Shown here one piece after another: positions 7,883-16,322 of a stretch of DNA of 64,000 bases (the first letter of the stretch is position 1; every line of letters starts with the position of its first letter). The notes below the pieces were generated by a model, which ran no database searches, was not told the DNA's origin, and saw only the letters and a list, made by a program, of their open reading frames with translations. The stretch lies in contig NZ_WQDY01000002.1 of assembly GCF_013033355.1 (NCBI RefSeq), positions 487,297-551,296 of the forward strand, read 5' to 3'. The translations under genes were made by a program, and so were the position numbers. This DNA is from Ruegeria lacuscaerulensis (GTDB lineage: Bacteria; Pseudomonadota; Alphaproteobacteria; Rhodobacterales; Rhodobacteraceae).

Positions 7883-8676
7883 CCCAGCTGCGCTGCACCA
7901 TTTTGGGCTGCGGATCTTCCGGCGGCGTGCCTCGGCTGGGCGGGCACTGGGGCGAGTGTGATCCCGAGAACCCAAAGAACATCCGCCGTCGCTGCTCGAT
8001 GCTGGTAGAACGGGACGGGCCCGAGGGCACAACTTCGGTCCTGATCGACACTACACCGGATATGCGCAGTCAGTTACTGGATACGGGTACTGGGCGGCTG
8101 GACGGGGTGGTCTACACCCACAGCCATGCCGACCACGTCCACGGCATCGACGACCTGCGTATGATCGTGTTCAACATGCGCACCCGTGTGCCCGTCTGGG
8201 CCGATGGCGACACTCAGAACGACCTGCTCGGGCGGTTCGGATATGCGTTCATCCAGCCTGACAGCTCGCCCTACCCGCCGATCCTTGATCTGAAAACCAT
8301 CAGTGGCCCGTTCGAGATCGACGGCCCCGGCGGCCCGATCCCGTTGCAGCCGTTCAAGGTTAATCACGGCTCGATCGACGCGTTGGGCTTTCGGATTGGC
8401 GGACTGGTCTATCTGCCTGACGTGGCCGAGATCTATGACGACGCATGGCCTGCACTGCAAGGGCTGGACTGTTTGGTCATCGACGCACTGCGCCGCACGC
8501 CGCATCCAACTCACGCGCATCTGGAAAAGACGCTCGGTTGGATCGAACAGCTCCAGCCCAAGCGCGCGGTGTTGACCAATATGCACATCGATTTGGACTA
8601 CGCCACGGTCGAGGCTGAAACCGCCGACCACATCACCCCTGCCTATGATGGCATGGTGATCCATCAGGCCCTTTAA
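7879..8676 (+). CDS. MBL-fold metallo-hydrolase, PhnP-like
   Basis: 265 residues. The metallo-beta-lactamase motif THSHADHVHGID (His81, His83, Asp85, His86) gives a two-metal site, with later ligands in KVNHGS and DALRRTPHPTH. The N-terminal GCGSSGGVPR and GECDPENPKNIRRRCS segments are typical of the PhnP/YcbI-like phosphodiesterase group, which acts on cyclic phosphates. A cyclic-phosphodiesterase activity is therefore likely, but no phn genes are nearby and the substrate is unknown. Position after tatD in an overlapping pair suggests a nucleotide or nucleic-acid turnover context. Confidence 0.85.
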   Translation: MTQLRCTILGCGSSGGVPRLGGHWGECDPENPKNIRRRCSMLVERDGPEGTTSVLIDTTPDMRSQLLDTGTGRLDGVVYTHSHADHVHGIDDLRMIVFNMRTRVPVWADGDTQNDLLGRFGYAFIQPDSSPYPPILDLKTISGPFEIDGPGGPIPLQPFKVNHGSIDALGFRIGGLVYLPDVAEIYDDAWPALQGLDCLVIDALRRTPHPTHAHLEKTLGWIEQLQPKRAVLTNMHIDLDYATVEAETADHITPAYDGMVIHQAL

Positions 8677-8718
8677 ATAGCCCATGGTGCCTGCCGCAAT
8701 ACTCCACAGGATGGCACC

Positions 8719-9651
8719 ATGCTGCAAAGCCTGATCGACGTTATCCTGCCAGTATTTCTGGTGATCGGAGCCGGGTACACAGCCACCGCGTTGGGCTATT
8801 TCAAAGAGGCCCATATCGACGGGCTGATGAAGTTCACTCAGGGGTTCGCCATCCCGTGCCTGCTATTTCTGGCCATCGCCAATCTGGACCTCGGTGCCAG
8901 TTTCGACCCGCGCCTGCTGTTCAGTTTCTACACAGCTGCGGGTCTATGTTTCTGCGCCGGCCTGTTCGGTGCGCGCCTGATTTTCCGGCGCGAGTGGGAA
9001 GATTGCGTCGCCATCGGCTTCTGCTGCCTGTTCTCTAACTCGGTCCTGCTGGGGCTGCCCATTACCGAGCGCGCTTATGGCCCCGAAAACCTCGCGGGGA
9101 ACTATGCAATCATCGCCTTCCATGCGCCATTTTGCTATGGCATCGGCATCACGGTGATGGAGGTCATTCGTAGTCGCGGCCACGGTGGCATACGGATGGT
9201 GCGCTCGGTCTTGTCAGCTATGTTCCGCAATGCACTGATCCTGGGGATAGCGTTGGGGTTTATCGTAAACCTATCCGGGATCGGTGTGCCCGGAGTGGTC
9301 GATGACGCTCTTGGCTTGATCACCCGTGCGGCCCTGCCCGGCGCGTTGTTTGCCTTGGGCGGCGTACTGGTCAAATATCGACCCGAAGGCGATTTACGCA
9401 CCATTGCCTATGTCTGCGGCGTTTCGCTTATGCTGCACCCCAGCCTTGTGTGGTTGTTCGGCTCGACTGTGGGATTGCCGCAAGACTTGTTCCGCTCAGG
9501 CGTGCTGAACGCTGCCATGGCACCCGGCTTTAACGCCTATATATTCGCGAACATGTATGGCCGCGCCAAACGGGTCGCGGCCTCCTCCGTTTTAGTCGGC
9601 ACCGGCGCCTCGATCCTGACGGTCTGGCTGTGGCTTACGTTGTTGGGTTAA
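8719..9651 (+). CDS. AEC-family permease
   Basis: 310 residues, almost entirely hydrophobic, with about ten predicted membrane segments in two halves. An N-terminal VILPVFLVIGAGYTATALGY and a second-half MAPGFNAYIFANMYGR segment fit the auxin efflux carrier family, whose bacterial members export or take up small carboxylates such as malate or malonate. Substrate cannot be assigned. It begins 42 bases after the MBL gene, so it may be the last gene of that operon or have its own promoter. Confidence 0.85.
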   Translation: MLQSLIDVILPVFLVIGAGYTATALGYFKEAHIDGLMKFTQGFAIPCLLFLAIANLDLGASFDPRLLFSFYTAAGLCFCAGLFGARLIFRREWEDCVAIGFCCLFSNSVLLGLPITERAYGPENLAGNYAIIAFHAPFCYGIGITVMEVIRSRGHGGIRMVRSVLSAMFRNALILGIALGFIVNLSGIGVPGVVDDALGLITRAALPGALFALGGVLVKYRPEGDLRTIAYVCGVSLMLHPSLVWLFGSTVGLPQDLFRSGVLNAAMAPGFNAYIFANMYGRAKRVAASSVLVGTGASILTVWLWLTLLG

Positions 9652-9722
9652 TACGTTCGCAAGGCGCATTGACTTCGCCAAAACACACGCCACCTTTGTT
9701 AGAACCAAGCAGGATCGCACCT

Positions 9723-10421
9723 ATGCCAAACGCTGTAATTGTCGCCCACGGTCAACCGTCTGACCCCGATCCAGCCGAAGCGGCCCTGGCGGCTTATGCG
9801 GCCGAGGTGAATAAAATGTGCGGTGGGGTGAATGTCACTTCTGCAACGCTCGCTGCGCCAAGCAGGCTAGAACATTGCCTGGACGACTTACCTGACGACA
9901 CGGTGATTTACCCATTGTTCATGGCCAAAGGTTGGTTTGTCACTAGCGCTTTGCCAAAACGGCTGGGGGGAAGAGAATTGCGCATCCTCGATCCTCTTGG
10001 CGTTGATAAAGCCCTTCCAGCCATCGCTGCCGATGCGATTGGATCGGCCATCCAAACACACACTTGGTCAACAGACCAGTGCAACTTGATCCTCGCCGCA
10101 CATGGGTCGGGTCGCAGTCGCAATCCTTCGGCTGTCGCCAATCAGTTCGCGGAACTTGTGAGTGAGAGGATCAAACTGAAGTCCATCCGGGTAGGATTCG
10201 TTGAAGAGGCCCCTTCGATTTCTGAGGCAGCAACAAACTCTGGGCAAATCGCGCTTTGCCTGCCTTTCTTCGCGTGCCGCGGCGGTCATGTGTTGGAAGA
10301 TGTACCTCAGGAATTGGAACAAGCTGGATTTCAAGGAAAAGTCATGCCTGTAATAGGCGAACTGCCCGGAGTAAAACGCCACATCTCGGCTGTTCTGGCG
10401 CAGGCTTTCGAAAAAGTTTAA
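9723..10421 (+). CDS. CbiX/SirB-type chelatase
   Basis: 232 residues from ATG 9723. Two CbiX-like halves are visible: an N-terminal VAHGQPSDPDP and a second LAAHGSGRSRN near residue 125, each with the His-Gly pair that carries the metal-insertion histidine in this class. A downstream LPFFACRGGHVLEDVPQEL also fits. These proteins insert cobalt or iron into sirohydrochlorin for cobalamin or siroheme. No other tetrapyrrole gene is in the window, so cobalt, iron or nickel specificity cannot be chosen. The gene converges on the GGDEF gene with only 11 bases between stops. Confidence 0.8.
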   Translation: MPNAVIVAHGQPSDPDPAEAALAAYAAEVNKMCGGVNVTSATLAAPSRLEHCLDDLPDDTVIYPLFMAKGWFVTSALPKRLGGRELRILDPLGVDKALPAIAADAIGSAIQTHTWSTDQCNLILAAHGSGRSRNPSAVANQFAELVSERIKLKSIRVGFVEEAPSISEAATNSGQIALCLPFFACRGGHVLEDVPQELEQAGFQGKVMPVIGELPGVKRHISAVLAQAFEKV

Positions 10422-10432
10422 GTCGTGAAAGC

Positions 10433-11455
10433 TTAGTGCGGCGAGGCTTGCGACTGCGCAGATTGTACGCGCTGACCCAAAAATGACGAATACAGGCAAT
10501 GCCTTGATCGCCCCATTCGCTTGGCCTCATAGAGGGCCTGATCTGCCGCATTCAAAATCTCGGCTGCTTTCGGCGCCTGAAACTGCGTCGACAACGCAGT
10601 GCCAATACTAGCTGATATCTGACACACGGAACCCTCAAAGATCATGGGTTGTCGCAACCTGTCAATCAGGCGGGACGCAATTGCGGACAGAACAGATTCG
10701 TCGATCAGGTGTTTGAAGATGATGACAAATTCATCGCCACCAACCCTTGCGACAGTATCGTCGTTTCGGGTTTCTTCGACCATAATACAAGCCGCTTGTT
10801 GCAGGACATAGTCGCCCGCCGCGTGACCGTATCTGTCGTTCACTGACTTAAAGAAATCCAAGTCCAGATGCATCAAGGCAAATGGCGCGTCACCAGAAGC
10901 CAAATGCCCAAGCAACACATCCATGGCCCGGCGGTTTTTCAACCCGGTCAGCATATCCGTGTATGCCTGTTCCTCGGCCGCCAGCATCGCGCCCTGCAGG
11001 CGCAGGTTCAAAGATCGCGACGCCTCCATCGCGGCAGACTTAGCCTCGACCAGATAAAGTAGCTCGATCGCGAGATCCGTTCCTGAGAAATCCGCACTGG
11101 TCAGCGCATAGTCACGAACCGCATCCAAAATAGAAATTCCGAAGGACAGGTTTATCACCGCCCCCTGCCCGTTTGGCAAAGGAGCGATCAACCCCTTGAG
11201 CGCTGTGTGTGGCTCACCCTTTATTCTCAGGTGCAACTTCGCTCCGGCCAATGACAAGAGCGCTGCGAGCGTCGACACTTTGCGAAGTCTAACAAGCTCG
11301 AATACTTCCAAAAAGTCTTTTCCAGGCATTGGCTGATCTGGACGCAATTTCTGCAGGGTCGGACCGACCTGAGCGATTCTACCCCCACCATCCACAAGAA
11401 CAAACATCGGACACAAGGTCCCAAGCATACCCGCAAGATCATCGATTTCGATCAT
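10433..11455 (-). CDS. H-NOX-associated (PAS-like) GGDEF diguanylate cyclase
   Basis: 340 residues. The N-terminal part (about 10-130: LCPMFVLVDGGGRIAQVG, GKDFLEVFELVRLR) resembles the H-NOX-associated PAS-like domain of soluble guanylate cyclase. A helical linker (about 130-165) follows, then a GGDEF domain with RVGGDEF (active site 239-243), DMLTGLKNRRAM and DLDFFKSVNDRYGHAAGD. An RxxD inhibitory site (RNDD, 230-233) sits five residues before GGDEF, so product inhibition by c-di-GMP is expected. The enzyme should make c-di-GMP in the cytoplasm. Its start overlaps the stop of the H-NOX gene as ATGA, so the two proteins are probably a sensor-effector pair. Confidence 0.9.
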   Translation of the reverse strand: MIEIDDLAGMLGTLCPMFVLVDGGGRIAQVGPTLQKLRPDQPMPGKDFLEVFELVRLRKVSTLAALLSLAGAKLHLRIKGEPHTALKGLIAPLPNGQGAVINLSFGISILDAVRDYALTSADFSGTDLAIELLYLVEAKSAAMEASRSLNLRLQGAMLAAEEQAYTDMLTGLKNRRAMDVLLGHLASGDAPFALMHLDLDFFKSVNDRYGHAAGDYVLQQAACIMVEETRNDDTVARVGGDEFVIIFKHLIDESVLSAIASRLIDRLRQPMIFEGSVCQISASIGTALSTQFQAPKAAEILNAADQALYEAKRMGRSRHCLYSSFLGQRVQSAQSQASPH

Positions 11456-12039
11456 GGCTTCCTGGCCCCCAGATCGAAATTCCGCCCGGCGGAAAATGCG
11501 CTTTCAACGAGTGCAATCGTGATGACCTCGACCTCACCTTGCTGTCCTTCATGTGTTAGGAAGGCAAGCGCCCCGTAGTCGTCGGCCACAGCGCGCAATA
11601 CCCCAACCATGACACTGGCATACCCTGGCAAACCCGAATAGCAGTGCAAGTGATACTCTGACGAAGAGACCTCTCGCAGCTCCAGAAGAGGCAACCGCAA
11701 ATCGGACACCGCCAATCTAACCCGATCCGAAAGATCATCCAAAGAATGCAGGAACTCTACATACGTATCGCCGCCAAATCGGAGTAGACGACGCAAATCC
11801 TCCATATTGGGGTGCGAAACCAAATAGGTTCCCAGATCTTCCAGAATCTCTGCTCGTGGGCGCTTTAGTTCGGCACAAAGCGCATCCAGAACCCGCGTGG
11901 TCATCGCGTCATCGTAAACCAGCATTGCCTCGAACTCGGTAAAACCAAGATCTGCGGCATCGGTCACCCGCATCCAGCAAGATTGCCCGTATGTCGCGCT
12001 CACAAAGGACTGTACTGCCCGGTTTATCAGACCATGCAT
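11452..12039 (-). CDS. H-NOX-domain protein with degenerate heme site
   Basis: 195 residues from ATG 12039, with a GAGG site upstream. The family is clear from MHGLINRAVQSFV at the N terminus, GFTEFEAML, RRLLRFGGDTYVEFLHSLDD and the C-terminal VMVGVLRAVADDYG. Canonical H-NOX proteins bind heme through a proximal histidine in an LxxLHxxL context and hold its propionates with Y-x-S-x-R. Here the proximal position is Ser104 (DDLSDRVRL) and the second motif reads C133-Y-S135-G-L137. Canonical heme ligation is therefore unlikely, although a different ligand or a heme-free role is possible. It is coupled to the downstream GGDEF gene. Confidence 0.88.
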   Translation of the reverse strand: MHGLINRAVQSFVSATYGQSCWMRVTDAADLGFTEFEAMLVYDDAMTTRVLDALCAELKRPRAEILEDLGTYLVSHPNMEDLRRLLRFGGDTYVEFLHSLDDLSDRVRLAVSDLRLPLLELREVSSSEYHLHCYSGLPGYASVMVGVLRAVADDYGALAFLTHEGQQGEVEVITIALVESAFSAGRNFDLGARKP

Positions 12040-12160
12040 GGGAAGCCTCGGTTTGGTTTCCGATGCACTGTGACTCAGAAATCCTTAACAAAACGCGAAA
12101 ATGAAAGTTCCGAGACGCAAAACACGCACAAGTCTCAAAGTGGAAGTCATTGGCTTTGCA

Positions 12161-13720
12161 CTAAAAATCAGTCGGAGCGCCCCCTTCGGCTTTACGACGC
12201 TCGACAAAGTCTGCAAGTTCTTCACGAATGCCCTCATCTATTTCCGGGGGCTCAAAACTGGTAATGATTTCCTTGAACATGTGATGGGCCCGTTCAGCGG
12301 TCCAGATTCCGCCCGCAACGTCCCAGCCTTCATAGTTCTTCCAGTCACTCAGAAACGGTTGGTAGAACGCTGTGGTATAGCGATCCTGAGTGTGCTGAAT
12401 GCCAAAGAAATGACCGTCATTCCCGACCGCACGGATCGCGTCCAAAGCAATCTCATCCGGTCCCGTCGCCGTGATTTCGGGCTGCATATAGCGTTGGATT
12501 TGCTGTAAAATTTCGCAATCCATGATAAACTTTTCGGGGCTGGCGATCAGCCCCCCTTCCAGCCACCCGGCCGCGTGATAAACCATATTCGTCCCCGACT
12601 GCACAGCCGCCCAAAGCGAGTTCGAGGTTTCCCAAACCGACTGACCGTCGGGTACGTTGGCCGCGCAGACCCCAGATGACCGCATGGGCAAGCCATAAAA
12701 CCGCGCCATTTGCCCGGTCATCTGCGTCGAACGCATGTACTCGGGCGTTCCAAACGCGGGCGCACCGGATTTCATGTCTACATTCGATGTGAACGTCCCG
12801 ATCACGCAGGGTATACCCGGCCGGACGTATTGGAACAGAGCAATCGCACACAGAGCCTCGGCCAGCGATTGCGCCACCGCACCCGCCATTGTTACCGGGG
12901 CCATCGCTCCGGCCAGCGTGAAGGGAGTTACAACAATCGCTTGCCCACGTCGCGCCAACCTCAAACACCCGTCGATCATCGGGTGGTCATGTTTTAGCGG
13001 CGAGGTCGAGTTGATGTTGGTGTACATCCGGGGTTCCGCCTCGAATTCTTCGTGGCTGTGCCCACCAGCGATCCGCACCATTTCCATGACGTCTTCGACA
13101 CGTTCCTTACCCAGCGAATACGCGTGCATCGCTTTGTCAGTTAGGGTCAACTTGTCATAGAGTACATCTAGATGCCGGACACTTGCGTGGATATCAACGG
13201 GCTCGACCGGGTATCCGCCCGCGAAATGAATACAGTTGAAATACTGAGTCAGTTTCAGCAGATTTCGGCACATTTCACGGTTCCCCGGAACCTTGGTACC
13301 GATCTCCATATCCCAATAATTCGGAGGCGATGACACATTACCAAACAACAGGTTGCGACCACCGATTTCGATCCGGCGATCCGGATTGCGCGGCGTGATC
13401 GTGAAAGATGATGGTGCCTTGCCCACCATCTCCATAACAAAATCCCGCCCCATACGAACGTTATCCCCTTCGATGGTGCAACCGGCCTTACGCAGGATAT
13501 CGATAGCTTCTTCATTGTAGAATTCGACACCGATCTCTTCGAGAATGCGCATTGCGCCCTCGTGGATCGCTTGAATTCCCGCCTCGTCCAGAGGCTCGGT
13601 CGGCTTGTCGATATTGATCGGTGGGCTCCACGGCATCTGTTCAATAACCGCGCTGCCTCTGCGTTCGGCTGCTCCTGCCCGCCCGCCACTGCGACGTTTG
13701 CGTGTTTTCGCCTCTGCCAT
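12161..13720 (-). CDS. MttB-family trimethylamine methyltransferase-like protein
   Basis: 519 residues from ATG 13720, which has GGAGG six bases upstream; an upstream in-frame start lacks such support. It belongs to the MttB superfamily of corrinoid-dependent methyltransferases, with IHEGAMRILEEIGVEFYNEE, NTNSTSPL-like residues near 250, and a C-terminal LSDWKNYEGWDVAGG and HMFKEII. No in-frame amber codon interrupts the gene, so it is a non-pyrrolysine member; such enzymes demethylate quaternary amines such as betaines. An N-terminal basic tail (KTRKRRSGGR) is unusual. No corrinoid protein or activating gene is adjacent, so the substrate is open. Confidence 0.87.
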   Translation of the reverse strand: MAEAKTRKRRSGGRAGAAERRGSAVIEQMPWSPPINIDKPTEPLDEAGIQAIHEGAMRILEEIGVEFYNEEAIDILRKAGCTIEGDNVRMGRDFVMEMVGKAPSSFTITPRNPDRRIEIGGRNLLFGNVSSPPNYWDMEIGTKVPGNREMCRNLLKLTQYFNCIHFAGGYPVEPVDIHASVRHLDVLYDKLTLTDKAMHAYSLGKERVEDVMEMVRIAGGHSHEEFEAEPRMYTNINSTSPLKHDHPMIDGCLRLARRGQAIVVTPFTLAGAMAPVTMAGAVAQSLAEALCAIALFQYVRPGIPCVIGTFTSNVDMKSGAPAFGTPEYMRSTQMTGQMARFYGLPMRSSGVCAANVPDGQSVWETSNSLWAAVQSGTNMVYHAAGWLEGGLIASPEKFIMDCEILQQIQRYMQPEITATGPDEIALDAIRAVGNDGHFFGIQHTQDRYTTAFYQPFLSDWKNYEGWDVAGGIWTAERAHHMFKEIITSFEPPEIDEGIREELADFVERRKAEGGAPTDF

Positions 13721-13841
13721 TGAATCCTCCGCGAGCTTGTCTTTTGTCAAGCAAGCCTCGAAGCAAGGCATGTGGCCGCTCTGTCTGCGACACCTCTTGT
13801 CGGTTTTGAGGTCCGATGCGCCGATTCTGGAGCTTAGGCGA

Positions 13842-14534
13842 TCAGTTTCGTGTCAACCATTCCGGTATGTGGCCGATATTTGGTAAGACGACATCCGCCA
13901 TTGGCTGCAGAACTTCAGCCGGAGCCAAGCCCGTCAGCACACCGATTGTCGTCATACCCGCTGCCCGACCCGCCTGAAGATCATGGAGACTGTCACCAAC
14001 CATAGCGACGCGCTCAGGCGGCAGATTCACATGCGCGGCAAAGGCCAGCAACTGGCCCGGACCCGGCTTGAATCCATGGCCGCTATCGTAACCAGCGACA
14101 AAATCGAAATGATCCCGAATACCGGCTGATGCCAAATGCTCCAGCGCTGGCGCTTCGCCGTCATTTGTTGCAACACCCAGCTTAAGTCCCGCCTCCCGCA
14201 ACCCGTCAAGAAATGGGGTCAACGGCACCGCTTGCGCCTGTGGGGCCGAGGCTGATTCTGCGTTCAACAGGTCGATCAGGGCGTCTCGTGGCATCTCCGC
14301 CAAGTGTGGTGCCAACGTCTCGGCCACTTCTTCGACTGTTCCCGCAATCACGATGCTGTCTTCCGAGTATGTGACTTGATCCAGATCGAAGCCAATCACA
14401 CGACCCAGCACCCTTGCCCTGTCATGATCCCCATCGGTCAGGCGCAGCAACATATTGCGCCCGAAAGCACCCCAGGTATCGGCAAAATCGAACAGAGTTC
14501 CGTCCTTGTCGAACAGAAGCGCGTCTATCGGCAT
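13842..14534 (-). CDS. HAD-family phosphatase (phosphoglycolate phosphatase-like)
   Basis: 230 residues from ATG 14534, preceded by a GGAG site; ATG 14558, which would touch the DUF3572 stop, is the alternative. HAD motif I is LLFDKDGTLFDF near the N terminus, motif II is the GVATND segment (about 115), and motifs III/IV are the FKPGPGQ lysine and MVGDSLHDL. It is a cytoplasmic Mg-dependent phosphatase of the Gph type with a helical cap. A second, more typical gph lies at 51365-52036, so this one may act on another small phosphate ester. It follows the DUF3572 gene in the same direction. Confidence 0.87.
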   Translation of the reverse strand: MPIDALLFDKDGTLFDFADTWGAFGRNMLLRLTDGDHDRARVLGRVIGFDLDQVTYSEDSIVIAGTVEEVAETLAPHLAEMPRDALIDLLNAESASAPQAQAVPLTPFLDGLREAGLKLGVATNDGEAPALEHLASAGIRDHFDFVAGYDSGHGFKPGPGQLLAFAAHVNLPPERVAMVGDSLHDLQAGRAAGMTTIGVLTGLAPAEVLQPMADVVLPNIGHIPEWLTRN

Positions 14535-14557
14535 CTCAAGCTCCAGAAGTGTTTTCA

Positions 14558-14842
14558 TCAAGTCCAATGCATGTCTGCCGTCCCGGACAAAACCGCACGC
14601 GCCTGTCCGGGAAGATCATAAGGCACAGAATTGGCGTCACAGAATTCCACAACCCACGAATCGTCAAGCATGAGGAATTCAAGAATCGAGCCAAGGAACT
14701 CCGGCTCTGCAGCCCTGTCGCGCAGATCCTGAGCCGAAGCGCCAGTTGACCCAAGAAATACAGGCAGCAATTCCTCATTTCCCGCAAGCCAAGCCAGAAC
14801 ATTCAGCGCCAGCGTTTCGGCAGATTCAGCAGAGATTGGCAT
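14558..14842 (-). CDS. DUF3572 family protein
   Basis: 94 residues, acidic and helical, with TLALNVLAWLAGNEELLPVF, a central LGSTGASAQDLRDRAAEPE and a C-terminal FLMLDDSWVVEFCD. This is the pattern of the DUF3572 family, which is widespread in alphaproteobacteria. Function is unknown; there are no membrane segments or catalytic motifs. It is the first gene of a unit with the HAD phosphatase and is divergently arranged to the diguanylate cyclase gene starting at 14930. Confidence 0.85.
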   Translation of the reverse strand: MPISAESAETLALNVLAWLAGNEELLPVFLGSTGASAQDLRDRAAEPEFLGSILEFLMLDDSWVVEFCDANSVPYDLPGQARAVLSGTADMHWT

Positions 14843-14929
14843 AAAGAGACCCCGGAATTGATCTTGGAAAGGGTTTGTTAACCAGACTCATAAACACTTT
14901 GACAACGCATGCAATCAACGGTGACAGAT

Positions 14930-16318
14930 ATGTCCGTGCAGGGAACTATCCTTGTCCTCGACGGGACCTCGACCAATCGCATCATGCTGAAGGTTCAGTT
15001 GACCGCAGCATGGTACCACGTCGTGCAAGGTGAAAAACTGGAAGGGCTGGCTGGGCTTTTACGGCGAACACGGCCTGATCTGGTTCTCACGGCCCAGACT
15101 CTGCCGGATGGAACAGCTACTGATGTCAAACAGCTTCTCGCGGCTGATCCGGACTTAGCCGATGTCCCTGTTGTTGCGATAGCGGCGCAAAACGACAAAG
15201 CCGCCCGGCTGAAAGCCCTTTCGGAGGGGCTGGACGACGTGCTGGTGCATCCTTTTAAGGATTCGCTTTTGCTGGCGCAGGTCCGCAGCCTGTTGCGCGC
15301 TCGTGCTGAAACACAGGATCTGAAGCTAACTACAAACGTTCAACCATTGGGTTTCGCCGAGCCCGCAGTAAGTCTGATCGCGCCACCCAAACCGTCGCGC
15401 GTGGCCGTTTTGGCCAGAACCGCGCGATCGGGTGCCGCGTGGCGAAATTTGCTTGCGGATCAGACAAGACATAACGTCTCTGCGCACACTTCTTCGAACC
15501 TGCAGGGCGTTTTATCAGGGCCGGTTCCAGACGCAATTGTAATAGAAGTCGGCACAACACTGGCGGGGCTCAATGTTCTGGCGGATCTGAAGTCCCGAGC
15601 GGCCACACGTCGCACAGTATTGATCGCGGTACTTGACCGCAATAACGCGACGCTCGCCGCCGAAGCACTCGACCGGGGGGCTGACGCGGTTTGCATGGGA
15701 GGCTTCTGTGTTGAGGAGGTTAGGCAGCGACTGACCAACAGGCTTGCCCGCAAAACCCAGATGGATCAGATGCGCGCATCGCTTCACAGGGGAATTGCGG
15801 AATCTTGGATTGATCCTCTGACCGGTCTGCACAACCGCCGATACGCCATGCGGGCTATGGATCAGATCGCGCGCAAGTCGTTACAGCTAGGTCAGGGTTT
15901 TGCCGTTATGCTGGCTGATCTAGACCATTTCAAATCCATTAATGACCAGTATGGCCACGCTGGCGGGGATATCGTTCTGACCGAGGCGGGAACCCGGATG
16001 GAACGTGCAATCGGATCCGATGGTTTTGTCGCGCGGATTGGTGGCGAAGAATTCATGATCGGGCTACCTCATGCCACTGAAACGAGGGCGGTCAATGTTG
16101 CGCGATCACTGTGTAATTGCATCAGACAAAAACCGTTCTCGCTACCGGACAATACAGAACCCGTTCCAGTCACTATCAGTATCGGTCTAATCACAACCCA
16201 GCCCACTCCATTTCAAACTGAGCCACTAGATGACCTGATCAAGTCCGCCGATACGGCGCTTTATGCTGCCAAAAAGGCAGGGCGCAACCAAGTCAGGGTC
16301 AGGCAATGCGCGGCCTGA
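14930..16318 (+). CDS. PleD-like diguanylate cyclase with pseudo-receiver domains
   Basis: 462 residues from ATG 14930 (GGTGA site upstream; ATG 14909 is the alternative). Two receiver-like domains (about 5-125 and 145-270) precede a GGDEF domain with DPLTGLHNRRYAMR, DLDHFKSINDQYGHAGGD and RIGGEEF (active site 371-375). The layout is that of PleD, but the first receiver lacks the phospho-acceptor Asp (Ala55), has DG instead of the acidic pair at 11-12 and has His107 where the conserved Lys should be. The RxxD inhibitory site is not intact at the usual spacing (RAIGSD). It should make c-di-GMP without classical phosphorylation control. It converges on the Spy-like gene with 4 bases between stops. 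Confidence 0.88.
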   Translation: MSVQGTILVLDGTSTNRIMLKVQLTAAWYHVVQGEKLEGLAGLLRRTRPDLVLTAQTLPDGTATDVKQLLAADPDLADVPVVAIAAQNDKAARLKALSEGLDDVLVHPFKDSLLLAQVRSLLRARAETQDLKLTTNVQPLGFAEPAVSLIAPPKPSRVAVLARTARSGAAWRNLLADQTRHNVSAHTSSNLQGVLSGPVPDAIVIEVGTTLAGLNVLADLKSRAATRRTVLIAVLDRNNATLAAEALDRGADAVCMGGFCVEEVRQRLTNRLARKTQMDQMRASLHRGIAESWIDPLTGLHNRRYAMRAMDQIARKSLQLGQGFAVMLADLDHFKSINDQYGHAGGDIVLTEAGTRMERAIGSDGFVARIGGEEFMIGLPHATETRAVNVARSLCNCIRQKPFSLPDNTEPVPVTISIGLITTQPTPFQTEPLDDLIKSADTALYAAKKAGRNQVRVRQCAA

Positions 16319-16322
16319 GGCA

